Shown: positions 17,503-25,684, counted from the stretch's first letter. The stretch is 64,000 nt of DNA from Bradyrhizobium nanningense (GCF_004114535.1 NZ_LBJC01000028.1:1-64000), one strand, 5' to 3'. Program-made: numbers and translations. The notes: a model not told the origin generated them from the letters alone.

Positions 17503-19290
17503 ATGAACGAGAACGAAATCCGGGGTCTGGTCGGACAGGTGAAGCAAGGCACGCTGTCGCGACGCTCGTTCATCCACAAGGTGGCCGCGGTCGGGATCGC
17601 GGCCCCGATCGCGAGCCAGATCCTGGTCTGGCACGACGTCGCGATGGCGGATGCCACGCTCCCTTACAAGCCGACCAAGGCCGGCGGCGGCGGTCCGCTG
17701 AAGCTGCTGTTCTGGCAGGCCCCGACCCTGCTCAATCCGCATTTCGCGATCGGCACCAAGGACCAGATGGCCTCGCGCGTGTTCTTCGAGCCGCTCGCCG
17801 GCTGGGACAAGGAGGGCAATCTGATCCCCTGCCTCGCCGCCGAGGTCCCGACCAAGCAGAACGGCGGCCTCTCGGCCGACGGCATGAGCGTGATCTGGAA
17901 GCTGAAGCAGGGCGTCAAATGGCATGACGGCAAGCCCTTCACCGCCGACGACGTCGTCTTCACCTGGGTTTACGCCGCGGATCTCGCGACGGCCGCCTAC
18001 AGCACCGGGTCCTACAAGGACATCAAGGTCGAGAAGATCGACGACCATACGGTCAAGGTGATCTTCAAGGCGCCGACGCCGTTCTGGGCCGACCCGTTCG
18101 TCGGCTCGGTCGGCCAGATCCTGCCAAAACATCATTTTGGCGACTATGCCGGCGCCAAGTCGCGCGAGGCACCGGCCAACCTGAAGCCGGTCGGCACCGG
18201 CCCGTACAAATTCGTCGAGTTCAAGCCGGGAGACCTGATCCGCGCCGAACGCAATGCCGACTATCACATCAAGAACCAGCCGCATTTCGACACGCTCGAG
18301 ATCAAGGGCGGCGGCGATGCGGTGTCGGCGGCGCGCGCCGTGCTGCAGACCGGCGAGTATGATTTCGCCTGGAACATGCAGGTGGAGGAGGAGGTGCTCA
18401 AGCGCATGGAGGCGGGCGGCAAGGGCAAGCTCGACATCACGCCCTCCGGCAATGTCGAGTTCATCATCCTCAACACCACCGATCCGTGGACCGAGGTCGA
18501 CGGCGAGCGTTCGAACGCCAAGACCAAGCATCCGACGCTGTCCGATCCGGCCGTGCGCCGGGCGATCAATCTGTTGATCGATCGCGATGCGATCCAGAAA
18601 TTCATCTACGGCCGCGGCGGCATCGCCACCGCGAGCTTCGTCAACGCGCCGAAGCAGTTCAAGTCGCCCAAGCTGAAATACGAGTTCAGCATCGACAAGG
18701 CCAACAAGCTCCTCGACGAGGCCGGCTGGAAGAAAGGCGCGGACGGCATCCGCGAGAAGGACGGCAAGAAGCTCAAATACGTGTTCCAGACCTCGACCAA
18801 CGCGCCGCGCCAGAAGACGCAGGCCATCATCAAGCAGGCCTGCGAGAAGGCCGGCATCGAGATCGAGATCAAGGCGGTCACCGCCTCGGTGTTCTTCTCC
18901 TCCGACGTCGGCAACCCCGACACCTATTCGAAATTCTATGCCGACATGGAGATGTACAACACCACGCAGCCGCAGCCCGACCCGGAGCGCTTCCTGAACC
19001 AGTGCGTCTCCTGGGAGATCGCCACCAAGGAGAACAAATGGCTCGGCCGCAACATCTCGCGCTGGTCCGATCCCGAAGCCGACAAGGCCTACAAGGCCGC
19101 GCAGAACGAGCTCGACCCCGCCAAGCGCGCCGCGCTGCTGATCAAGGTCGACGAGACCTTTTGCGAGGCCAACATCTTCCTGCCGCTGCTCTCCCGCAAC
19201 GTCGTCAACGCCCACGTCAACAACCTCATGGTCGACATGTCGGGCTGGGACGTCACCACGTGGAATCTGGCGGCGTGGTATCGGGTCTGA
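17503..19290 (+). CDS. ABC transporter substrate-binding protein, SBP_bac_5 (peptide/opine type)
   Basis: The 595-residue protein carries a twin-arginine signal (TLSRRSFIHKVAAVGIAAPI, residues about 17-36), then the family-5 binding fold: KLLFWQAPTLLNPHF at the start, the motif WKLKQGVKWHDGKPFTADDV and later TGPYKFVEFKPGDLI. Family members bind di/oligopeptides, nickel, opines or glutathione. ATG at 17503 follows gtggagggtcatct; an in-frame ATG five codons upstream has no site. No dppB/C/D/F genes follow: the next 1.6 kb are repeats. The transporter partner genes are missing here, either lost or elsewhere. Its location beside the Liv-type/monooxygenase operon hints at related substrates. Confidence 0.9.
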   Translation: MNENEIRGLVGQVKQGTLSRRSFIHKVAAVGIAAPIASQILVWHDVAMADATLPYKPTKAGGGGPLKLLFWQAPTLLNPHFAIGTKDQMASRVFFEPLAGWDKEGNLIPCLAAEVPTKQNGGLSADGMSVIWKLKQGVKWHDGKPFTADDVVFTWVYAADLATAAYSTGSYKDIKVEKIDDHTVKVIFKAPTPFWADPFVGSVGQILPKHHFGDYAGAKSREAPANLKPVGTGPYKFVEFKPGDLIRAERNADYHIKNQPHFDTLEIKGGGDAVSAARAVLQTGEYDFAWNMQVEEEVLKRMEAGGKGKLDITPSGNVEFIILNTTDPWTEVDGERSNAKTKHPTLSDPAVRRAINLLIDRDAIQKFIYGRGGIATASFVNAPKQFKSPKLKYEFSIDKANKLLDEAGWKKGADGIREKDGKKLKYVFQTSTNAPRQKTQAIIKQACEKAGIEIEIKAVTASVFFSSDVGNPDTYSKFYADMEMYNTTQPQPDPERFLNQCVSWEIATKENKWLGRNISRWSDPEADKAYKAAQNELDPAKRAALLIKVDETFCEANIFLPLLSRNVVNAHVNNLMVDMSGWDVTTWNLAAWYRV

Positions 19291-19309
19291 GCGGGCCGGA
19301 TGGACGCGC

Positions 19310-19450
19310 GTGTCCCGGACCAGCCGCAACGCATTGAGCGTTGCGGTGCAGAGCCGGGACCCAGGAGGAGGCATGTTGCGATGCCGCGACATGGGCCCCG
19401 GCTCTGCAGCGCACCGCCGAAGAAGCGTTGCGCTGCGTCCGGGGCATGAG
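19310..19450. repeat. Inverted dispersed repeat with gcagagccgggac arms
   Basis: The arm gttgcggtgcagagccggga (from about 19342) is mirrored by ccccggctctgcagcgcacc (from about 19395). The flanks cgtgtcccggac and gcgtccggggcatgag are also partly complementary. It is a non-coding palindromic element immediately after the SBP gene and could stop transcription. Confidence 0.65.
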
Positions 19451-19482
19451 AGCGGAGTGGGACGCACTGCTCTGTCCACACC

Positions 19483-19755
19483 GTCATTGCGAGCGTAGCG
19501 AAGCAATCCAGAATCCCTCCGCGGGAATACTCTGGATTGCTTCGTCGCCAGCGCAAATTGCTTCGCAATTTTGTCGCGAGCTCCTCGCAATGACGGCGTT
19601 TGAGGCGGCAGCTTGCTTCTCCAAATGACGCGGTCATTCCCCGCCTTCGCCGCGAAAGCGGGGAATCCAGTACGCCGCGGCCTCTCGGTTCGATCACTGC
19701 CGTCTCGGAGTGCTGGATCGCCCGCCTTCGCGGGCGATGACACTGTGTGCGTGGT
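19483..19755. repeat. Dispersed compound palindromic repeat, copy 2
   Basis: This copy includes an extra inverted module: cgtcattgcgagcgtagcga followed by agcaatcca, mirrored by tggattgcttcg and ctcgcaatgacgg. It then repeats, in order, the modules of 98-290: ggcggcagcttgcttctcca, ccccgc/gcgggg inverted repeat, cgtctcggagtgctggatcg and gatgacac. The match over about 200 bases shows both derive from one repeat family. Confidence 0.8.
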
Positions 19756-20321
19756 GGCAGACGCGCCTTCGCAACCTCGCGGCGCGTTTCGCCCGAGCTT
19801 TGATTGGGTCTCCACCCTCTCAAAGCCAAGAGGGCGCAGGGAAGGCCGGGTGCTGACCTCGCACCCGCGGTCCGCTGCGCGAAAATGCACACGCAGAAGG
19901 AACCGCACAGCAGCATACAGGTGGTGCCGATCACTCGGCCTTCCCTGCGCGGTGGTCGGACGGCTTATGCCGTGATCTCCCGGGAGCCGAACTTTCCTTC
20001 TGGCCTCCCTCGCCGTTCGAATTGGCGATGCCGTCCACCCGGTTGGGTTCGCGCGCATCTTCGAAAGGCTTGACCGTAGCAACGACGGCCAGGACCACAC
20101 GGTTTTGCCGTACGCACGGCCCGCCATATCGCCGCAGTTTTTCCAGCCCTGTCGACGAAGCCGGAAACTTGCAAGACGAGACGAAGCCTAGCAGCGCCGC
20201 TCGTCCGCACGCGGGGTTCGAGCTCACAGGGACTACCCGCCCTGCCCGCCCCATCTCGTGCCGACGCTGCCGCGTCCACCGCAAGCCCGGCTCGCGAACA
20301 TGACGACCACAAGATCGCCCC

Positions 20322-20378
20322 TCTTGGTGAGCCGGGATGGTCAACACATACGACAAATCCGAATTTCGGTAAAGTGGA
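20322..20378. repeat. Dispersed repeat with core aaatccgaatttcggt, best copy
   Basis: The copy runs ttggtgagccgggatggtca, then acacatacgacaaatccgaa, then tttcggtaaagtgg. Diverged copies are at 327-350 and 4737-4801. It is intergenic and its function is unknown. Confidence 0.55.
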
Positions 20379-20451
20379 ATATTTTTGCGGGGAGGGGTTG
20401 ACGGGGTGGCGGGTGTTTTGCCCGACGCGCTAACTCTGAGGGTGAGAGTCC

Positions 20452-20535
20452 GTAGGATGGGTAGAGCGATGCGAAACCCATCATCGTGCAGCGACCATTG
20501 AAGCATGATGGGTTTTCGCAAGTGCTCTACCCACC
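20452..20535. repeat. Inverted repeat element (gtaggatgggtagagc type), copy 1
   Basis: The left arm gtaggatgggtagagc plus gcgaaacccatcat is mirrored by atgatgggttttcgc and gctctacccacc. A related, more decayed copy is at 21279-21367. Such ~90-base palindromes are common between genes in Bradyrhizobium. Confidence 0.7.
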
Positions 20536-20714
20536 CAACAGTCCGAGCTTCACGCGGCACCTCTCCCCAGCGCTGCCATCCTCTTTTCCACTGTGTGCTT
20601 CAAGTCACAGCAGAATCACCCGCCCTCGCCTACAAACGGGCCGCATGGCCGCAAACAAGGTAACGGCGGTACGCGTAAGGCTGCGGAGGCAATCAACAGC
20701 TAGGGACTTTTCGA

Positions 20715-20748
20715 GGCCGCTAGGGTGAAGAGCCCGGCGGCTTTTTTC
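20715..20748 (+). terminator. Possible intrinsic terminator without an obvious gene
   Basis: A short stem (gccgc with gcggc) is followed by cttttttctt. The only upstream open frame is a 27-codon one starting at atggccgcaaacaagg (20645). It could end a small transcript, but the stem is weak. Confidence 0.3.
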
Positions 20749-20773
20749 TTCATTGCACCGCGGCACTTAGAAC

Positions 20774-20843
20774 GTGGATGCCCGGGCCTTCGCCGCGCCG
20801 AAGGGGCTTCGGCCCCGCAGGCGGGACAAGCCCGGGCATGACG
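20774..20843. repeat. Inverted repeat with gatgcccgggc arms
   Basis: The arms ggatgcccgggccttcg and gcccgggcatgacg enclose an inner hairpin, cgaaggggcttcggccccg. It is another non-coding palindromic element of the repeat-rich stretch 19291-20893, which contains no supported protein gene. Confidence 0.7.
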
Positions 20844-20893
20844 ACCTTTCAACAGTCCAAATGCGGCCCTTCAATCGATCGCGCAGCTTACAC

Positions 20894-21181
20894 CTATGAA
20901 GCGCCCGAGCCTCTCCGCGCCTCGCGTTCTTCCTCGATCTGCCGTTCCGCTTCGAACCAGAACTCCAGATCCTGACCGGCTGGCCGCCCGGCCTGCTCCC
21001 AGAGCTCATAGGCACGCGCGCGCACCTGACCGCGGCCCATCATGCGGCGGAGCTTTCGCTTCAGCTCGTCGGCAAAGCTTCGGAAGCGATGGCCGGTGGT
21101 CTCGTCCTTGACGAGCGCGGCCGCTCGCGTTGCGAGTTCGATCTGGTGCTCTATCTTCTTCTGCTCGTCCACCGCCGACAC
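20894..21181 (-). CDS. DUF2934-domain small protein
   Basis: The 95-residue protein ends with the DUF2934 motif RARAYELWEQAGRPAGQDLE followed by FWFEAERQI. The N-terminal half is a charged helix (QKKIEHQIELATRAAALVKD). DUF2934 proteins are short, widespread in rhizobia and of unknown function. The frame starts with GTG at 21181 and has no strong ribosome-binding site; a second GTG lies three codons in. A second DUF2934 gene is at 21562-21723, so the domain occurs twice within 800 bases. Confidence 0.8.
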   Translation of the reverse strand: MSAVDEQKKIEHQIELATRAAALVKDETTGHRFRSFADELKRKLRRMMGRGQVRARAYELWEQAGRPAGQDLEFWFEAERQIEEEREARRGSGAS

Positions 21182-21278
21182 TGCCGTGGGAAAGGACTGT
21201 TTTCAGAGCCCGTGCTGTCAGACACTGAATTCCTTCCGGGATGGTCTGTTCCCTCGGCAACAGCGTGGGATGAGGAGC

Positions 21279-21367
21279 GTATAGGATCGATCGAACGAAG
21301 CGAAACCAATCGGGTCTAGTCGACGTCGAGGCGTGATGGGTTTCGCGAGGGCTCACCCCATCCTACG
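21279..21367. repeat. Inverted repeat element (gtaggatgggtagagc type), decayed copy 2
   Basis: The sequence runs from gtataggatcg through gaagcgaaacc to gtgatgggtttcgcgagggc and ccccatcctacgc. It matches the modules of 20452-20535 with more mismatches in the left arm. Confidence 0.55.
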
Positions 21368-21380
21368 CACCATCACATCG

Positions 21381-21562
21381 CTAGTGCCACGTCGTATCGG
21401 CTTCGACGATCACCACGCGTATCTCGGGATCTTCGGTCGTGTTGCAGGTGCAGGGCATGCCCTCGCCGCAGCGGCAGCCGCCGAGCTTCTCGCTCCAGGC
21501 CCGGAGCGGATGGTTTTCGCAGACCCATCCCAGACCCGGCAGAATGGGCAGGTCTTGTTCAT
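21381..21562 (-). pseudogene. Small Cys-rich zinc-ribbon-like protein gene with a one-base frameshift
   Basis: ATG at 21562 overlaps the stop of the DUF2934 gene (TGATG), which suggests coupled translation. The first codons read MNKTCPFCRVW and then leave the frame. One frame over, the reading continues GWVCENHPLRAWSEKLGGC, then RCGEGMPCTC, then NTTEDPEIRVVIVE to a stop at 21381. Adding one G in the run cggg/tctggg (near 21531-21535) would join them into one 60-residue protein with CPFCRGLGWVCENHP, a pattern I recognise from short rhizobial Cys-rich proteins. The total of 182 bases is one short of a whole number of codons. It is either a real frameshift or a sequencing error. Confidence 0.65.
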
Positions 21563-21723
21563 CACAGCGTATCCGGCGTCCGCAACGTGTTGGACTTGTC
21601 CTCGTTGCGCAGCTCCTGCTCGGCGGCCTGCCAGAACTCGTCCTCGCGGCCTTCGGGCTTGCCGGCCTGCTCCCACAGGCGATGCGCGCGTTCTCTGATC
21701 TCTTGCTCGGTCGGGTCGGACAA
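21562..21723 (-). CDS. DUF2934-domain small protein
   Basis: The 53-residue protein is almost entirely one DUF2934 domain: IRERAHRLWEQAGKPEGRED followed by EFWQAAEQEL. TTG at 21723 is the likely start, because gcgaggagacacca places a strong ribosome-binding site about seven bases upstream and the domain begins soon after. ATG ten codons further upstream has no site. It overlaps the next Cys-rich frame by one base. Function unknown. Confidence 0.75.
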   Translation of the reverse strand: MSDPTEQEIRERAHRLWEQAGKPEGREDEFWQAAEQELRNEDKSNTLRTPDTL

Positions 21724-21934
21724 TGGTGTCTCCTCGCGTGACGCACGGCCCACCCTGGGGGGCAGGAGGCTTGGAGGCGGGCCGTGCAGGCCAGCAATCG
21801 GCGGCGACTCTGGCCCGCCGATTCAAGCGTCGAGCGTGCGTGGGAGTTCCTAGTCGCACGTGCTCGTGGCCAAGCAGCGCACCAACGCAGCCTAGGCTCA
21901 AGCCATGCGCAAAAAAATCGGGAGTTGAAATTAT

Positions 21935-21993
21935 TGGTAGCGGGAGAGGGACTCGAACCCCCGACCCCAGGATTATGATTCCCGTGCTCTAAC
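21935..21993 (-). tRNA. 3' fragment of a CAT-anticodon tRNA (probably tRNA-Met), likely att site
   Basis: On the minus strand, 59 bases from the D-loop to the encoded CCA are present. They give an anticodon stem cggga/tcctg with loop atcataa (anticodon CAT), a T-arm ggggg-ttcgagt-ccctc, the acceptor 3' half tcccgct and discriminator A plus CCA. The expected 5' half (acceptor agcggga and D-stem) is absent: upstream bases do not pair. This is what an integration event leaves at the far end of an element inserted in a tRNA gene. The integrase gene lies on the side where the 5' half is missing, so the element extends right and the intact tRNA should lie at its other end, outside the window. Confidence 0.85.
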
Positions 21994-21996
21994 GGT

Positions 21997-22018
21997 ATGA
22001 GTCCTTGATGAGTCCTTG
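21997..22018. repeat. Tandem 11-base direct repeat just inside the att site
   Basis: The unit atgagtccttg occurs twice without a gap, directly after the tRNA fragment. Short direct repeats next to an att core are often arm-type integrase or excisionase sites; that role is inference. Confidence 0.5.
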
Positions 22019-22156
22019 CGGCGCGCATTTCGCGCGGATCCGACCCGAAATGCCAGGAAAAACCCACCGGGTCAGGCACTTGCAAGGGCGATTTTCCCTC
22101 CCCTTCCCGCCACCCCGTGCTACGATCTTGCTACGGCAGGAGTCACGGAGGTGGCC

Positions 22157-23938
22157 ATGTCACGCTCACGCAGACCAGCTGAGAAGTCGAAGCGGGTTTT
22201 GATCACCGACGAGGTGGTGACCGGCGCGCTGGCCCGTGCGGCGCGCGCCAAGGACTCGAATGAGTGCTACGACTACTGCGACACGGAGCAACGCTACCTG
22301 GTCCTGCGCCAGCGCGGGCCCCGCGTCGGCTGGTTCGTCCGCGCCAACGGACAGATGAAGCGGATCGGCAACGCCAAGCGCGAGCCCGGCGACGACAGCT
22401 ATCTTGCGGTGAAAAAGGCGCGCGACATCGCCGGCGCGCGCTACTATGGGATGCGGTCGGGCCGACGCCCGCACACAAAGGGGTGGAGCTGGGCCGACCT
22501 CGACCGCGAATTCCAGGCCTCGCGGCAAGTCAAGCGCAAGAAAGGCAAGCGCGTCAAACTGCCGGCGCCCAGCACCCTGAGCGACATCGCGGGTTGCTTC
22601 GACAAGCCCCAGTTCGCCGCCTGGCAGACCAAAAGGCTGTCCAACCTGACCGACGTCGACCTGATCGAACTGCTCGATGCCGTCCACCGCGAGCGAGGGC
22701 ACGGCGCCTGCTGCAAGACGCTCGCCTGGGTTCGGGCCGCGCTGACCTGGGCCCGTTCCGAACGAACCATCGAGAGCGGACTCGTCGGCGTCGTGCCCTG
22801 GTGGGAGGAGATCAAGCCGCCGCAGCCGACGGCCGATGAAATCGAGCAGATGGAGGAGCGCGATCGCGAATTCAACGCCGCACGGGCGGCGTTCAAGGTC
22901 GAGGCGCTGGGTCAGCTGCTTGCCATCCACGAACGCTATTGCGCCGGTCGCAGCGGAAACCGGAAAGTCTCGCCTGCGGTCCGCGCCAGCCTGTGGTGGG
23001 TGGTGTTCACCCTCAACCGGAAATACACCTGCACCCAGCTCAGGCGGAGCAAGCTGCAATATGTCGATCCGCTGAACCCGTATTCCACGACGGCCCAACC
23101 CTGGGGCACGGCGGAATGGCCGGCGGAGGGCGTCAAGAACAAGCGGCGCTTCATGCTCCCGATCCCGCCATTCCTGCTCCACATCGCGCGCTGTTGCGAG
23201 CGAGATTTTGAAGCGCTCATCGAAAAAAGGCGCGGCCTGCGCATCCGGAGCGATTGGATGTTCGCCTCCTCCCGAAGAAGGAGCCGCCGCAATCACCCCC
23301 AAAACCCGGATCCCGGGCTCTATCCGAGCAGCCTGAATGCGCATTTGCGCGCCATGGGCGGCAGGAAGAAGAACGGCAAAGGAGAGTACACGGAAAACTA
23401 TTTGGGAGATCTACCGCAGTTCTGGCCGCACCTGGTGCGGACTATAGCAACGGATTTCCTGAAGGAGCATCCCGACAAGGTCTCGGGGGCGGCCGTCTCG
23501 GCCCTGCTCGGCCATGTCCTGCCGCACGACCGCAGCGATCCGGACGACAAGATGTCGGAGGTCACGCGGGAGTTCTACCTCACGAGCCAAGAGATGCCAT
23601 TGAAGACCGAGGCGATGAAATTGTGGAGCGACGCGGTGCTGCTGGCCTATGTCAAGGCCGGCGGCACCTTGCCCATGCCGCACGAACTCGACCCGAACAG
23701 CCCGGCGAAGCTCGGCTGGCCGCTGCCGAAGCTGCCGCAGGTCCCAGGACCGCAGCAGCACCGGGGGCGGCTCGCAGCCTCGCCGCGACCGCGGTTCACG
23801 ACCGGCGGCAAACCGCGGCAAACGGCAGCAACGCCAGAGACGGCTTCGCAGCGCGTGAGATTGGCGCGTGCCGGACCGCCGCTGTCGGAAACACCGCCGG
23901 CCCTCCTGACCCGAGCCCAGCGCTTGGCCATTGGCTGA
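22157..23938 (+). CDS. Tyrosine-type site-specific integrase
   Basis: The 593-residue protein is a tyrosine recombinase. The C-terminal catalytic part shows PHLVRTIATDFL (HxxR box, about residue 430), AVSALLGHV (LGH box) and EFYLTSQ with the likely nucleophile Tyr. The first Arg is probably in TCTQLRRSKL (about residue 300). Residues about 180-230 resemble the core-binding SAM-like domain (SNLTDVDLIELLDAVHRERG). The C-terminal 70 residues are Pro/Arg-rich and probably disordered. ATG at 22157 has a strong site (ggaggtggcc); upstream in-frame codons overlap the att region. Its place 160 bases from the tRNA fragment marks it as the element's own integrase. No excisionase gene is seen nearby. 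Confidence 0.88.
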   Translation: MSRSRRPAEKSKRVLITDEVVTGALARAARAKDSNECYDYCDTEQRYLVLRQRGPRVGWFVRANGQMKRIGNAKREPGDDSYLAVKKARDIAGARYYGMRSGRRPHTKGWSWADLDREFQASRQVKRKKGKRVKLPAPSTLSDIAGCFDKPQFAAWQTKRLSNLTDVDLIELLDAVHRERGHGACCKTLAWVRAALTWARSERTIESGLVGVVPWWEEIKPPQPTADEIEQMEERDREFNAARAAFKVEALGQLLAIHERYCAGRSGNRKVSPAVRASLWWVVFTLNRKYTCTQLRRSKLQYVDPLNPYSTTAQPWGTAEWPAEGVKNKRRFMLPIPPFLLHIARCCERDFEALIEKRRGLRIRSDWMFASSRRRSRRNHPQNPDPGLYPSSLNAHLRAMGGRKKNGKGEYTENYLGDLPQFWPHLVRTIATDFLKEHPDKVSGAAVSALLGHVLPHDRSDPDDKMSEVTREFYLTSQEMPLKTEAMKLWSDAVLLAYVKAGGTLPMPHELDPNSPAKLGWPLPKLPQVPGPQQHRGRLAASPRPRFTTGGKPRQTAATPETASQRVRLARAGPPLSETPPALLTRAQRLAIG

Positions 23939-24102
23939 GGGCATTGGCGTTTGCGATTCCTGCCGACGCTTCGGTGCGCACCGCGCACTCGCAAGCGATG
24001 CCATCGTCGAGCTTGTCCGCACGCTTAGCCGAGCCCCAGCGACTGCATTTGTTCACTGCGGAACGGAAAAGGACTAGGATGCGTACAAACGGTGACGGAC
24101 GG

Positions 24103-24285
24103 TCAAGACGCACTCACCTGCCCAGCGACCGCATCGTAGATTTTGACCTGCAGCATGGGAAATCTCCGCTTCAGATCCCGCGCCGCGATCTCCACCCCAT
24201 CTCTCGTCGCGAACTCGGTCTTCACAAGGCCATCGATCATGATTGCGTAACCGCTAGTGGGCAGATTTCGGCTCGACTTTGACAT
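24103..24285 (-). CDS. Small conserved rhizobial protein, function unknown
   Basis: The 60-residue protein contains YAIMIDGLVKTEFATRDGVE followed by IAARDLKRRFPMLQVKIYDA. I recognise this pattern (xxDGxxKxEFxTxxGAExAAxxLKxRFPMLQVxIYDA) from short conserved Bradyrhizobium proteins without known function. It has no signal peptide or membrane segment. It stands alone, opposite to the integrase, with its start at 24285. Confidence 0.65.
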   Translation of the reverse strand: MSKSSRNLPTSGYAIMIDGLVKTEFATRDGVEIAARDLKRRFPMLQVKIYDAVAGQVSAS

Positions 24286-24635
24286 CTTCGGCTCATGTAC
24301 GAAATTGGTAGCTGTTCTTGGTTAGAGTGAGTCTACCGCCGCGGGCAAGCACGGCAGCATCGGCCTTCCGCAGCTGTTCGACGTCCGTTTGCACCAGTTT
24401 CAACCGACTTAGCCTGCCGCAAGGATTCGTCTGCCCTCTGCAAAGTCGATCAGATCATCCGGGGATGCCATTCCGAAAGATTTGGCCTCTCATCATTGAA
24501 ACTATCCAAGAGCCACCGTTGCAGTTCGGATCGAGCTGGATTGATGTCGCGGAGACCAGTGGCCGTCGATCCATTCTGCTATGGAAGTCGGGACGGCGAA
24601 TGATCGTTCGGAAACGTGGCGTCGTCTCGCCTAAC
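24286..24635. other. Short gene-poor stretch before the XRE gene
   Basis: About 350 bases with no recognisable gene. The open frame that continues into the XRE gene from 24318 has no family-like residues before about residue 100, so it is treated as leader sequence. Confidence 0.4.
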
Positions 24636-24959
24636 ATGGCAAACTGCGGCCTCCACCAAGCCAAGGATTCCGGGAGTGGGCGTTTGGCGATATCTGAATC
24701 CTTCCTTCAGACTCAATCGCAGCTGCGGGCGACGCTGGCCCGCAGGGTTAAGGAGCGGCGGCATTCATCGAAGATGAGCCAACGGGACCTGGCCGAACGA
24801 GCCGGGATCCGCCAGGCGCTGGTTAGCCAGATCGAGCTCGGCGAGGCCAACGTAACGCTGGACTCCCTTCTTAGAATTGCAATCGCGCTGGACGTTGATC
24901 TTGCCGGCTTGTTCGCAGCGAAGGGCGACGATCCACGGGCTGGTTCCAAGCACTCATGA
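24636..24959 (+). CDS. XRE-family helix-turn-helix regulator
   Basis: The 107-residue protein has a Cro/C1-type HTH: ATLARRVKERRHSSKMSQRD, LAERAGIRQALVSQIELGEA, then NVTLDSLLRIAIALDVDLAG. It resembles HipB-like regulators. ATG at 24636 was taken as start; a longer frame (from 24318) has no family-like content and a shorter start inside is possible. It lies 37 bases before the MazE-like antitoxin gene and probably regulates this small module. Confidence 0.75.
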   Translation: MANCGLHQAKDSGSGRLAISESFLQTQSQLRATLARRVKERRHSSKMSQRDLAERAGIRQALVSQIELGEANVTLDSLLRIAIALDVDLAGLFAAKGDDPRAGSKHS

Positions 24960-24996
24960 GCCGGAGCCACCGGCGGCCCTTTCGAGAAGTCCGTGC

Positions 24997-25212
24997 ATGA
25001 TTACCAGTAAACTTACAAGCAAAGCTCAAACCACGATCCCCCAGGCAGTCCGGTCCGCTCTGCATCTGAAGGAGGGGGACGAGATCGCTTATACGATCAC
25101 TGGTGATAAGGTCGTCATGACAAAGGCCGAGCTTACTCTGGTTGATGATCCCTTCGCCACCTTTAGCGAATGGGACAGCGAGGCAGATCGGAAAGCCTAT
25201 GCCACCCTTTAG
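24997..25212 (+). CDS. AbrB/MazE-like antitoxin
   Basis: The 71-residue protein has the SpoVT/AbrB swapped-hairpin pattern: MITSKLTSKAQTTIPQAVRS, then ALHLKEGDEIAYTITGDKVV. The acidic, flexible tail (DDPFATFSEWDSEADRKAYA) is the usual toxin-binding segment. It would neutralise the overlapping PemK-like toxin and repress their promoter. Its stop lies inside the toxin gene (14-base overlap), the normal order for such pairs. Start ATG at 24997 follows gagaagtccgtgc. Confidence 0.85.
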   Translation: MITSKLTSKAQTTIPQAVRSALHLKEGDEIAYTITGDKVVMTKAELTLVDDPFATFSEWDSEADRKAYATL

Positions 25213-25684
25213 GCAGGGGGATGTCGTTAGGGTTCCGTTCCCGTACACAGATCGATCGACTCGTCAGCACCGCCCGGCACTCGTTGTGGCCACAGGAGGC
25301 ATCGGGGAAAACGGCAACCTCATCTGGGTGGTGATGATCACGAGTGCGGAGAACAGAACCTGGCCCGGGGATCTTGCTATCGGTCGTTACGAAGAGGCCG
25401 GTTTCCCTGCTCCCTCCGTCATTCGACCTTGTAAGATCGCGACGATCGAGGCGCACCACGCGGAACGGCTCGGTCGTATCAAGCCTCGTTTGACGATCGA
25501 AGTCGTATCAGAGATACGCAGCAATCTGGGTAGCCGATACGCGGACAGTAGGCCACTACCCGATGTGCCGCGCGCTGACCTCCGCGCTGGTCGGTCGCTG
25601 CCGGCGCGTACTTCAACATCAGGTCCAAGACCCGGCCCGCAGAGCCGGCCTGACCCGGCGCACCGCTTATCGGCCCCGAATTGA
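25199..25684 (+). CDS. PemK/MazF-family toxin, probably with read-through C-terminus
   Basis: Residues 1-115 match PemK/MazF endoribonucleases: FRQGDVVRVPFPYTDRSTRQ, HRPALVVATGGIGENGNLIW, then VIRPCKIATI. Family toxins cut single-stranded mRNA at short motifs and are about 110-120 residues long. Here the frame runs on to 161 residues. The tail after LGSRYADS is Arg/Pro-rich and looks like translated non-coding DNA, so a stop codon was probably lost. ATG at 25199 overlaps the antitoxin gene. A clear terminator follows directly. Whether the long tail changes activity is unknown. Confidence 0.82.
   Translation: MPPFRQGDVVRVPFPYTDRSTRQHRPALVVATGGIGENGNLIWVVMITSAENRTWPGDLAIGRYEEAGFPAPSVIRPCKIATIEAHHAERLGRIKPRLTIEVVSEIRSNLGSRYADSRPLPDVPRADLRAGRSLPARTSTSGPRPGPQSRPDPAHRLSAPN

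Noticed and set aside
16969..20127. 1052-codon open frame on the minus strand
   Set aside because: It is antisense to the SBP_bac_5 gene and runs through palindromic repeats; composition is Arg/Leu/Asp-rich as in antisense frames.
22166..23344. 392-codon minus-strand frame
   Set aside because: Antisense to the integrase, no recognisable motifs.
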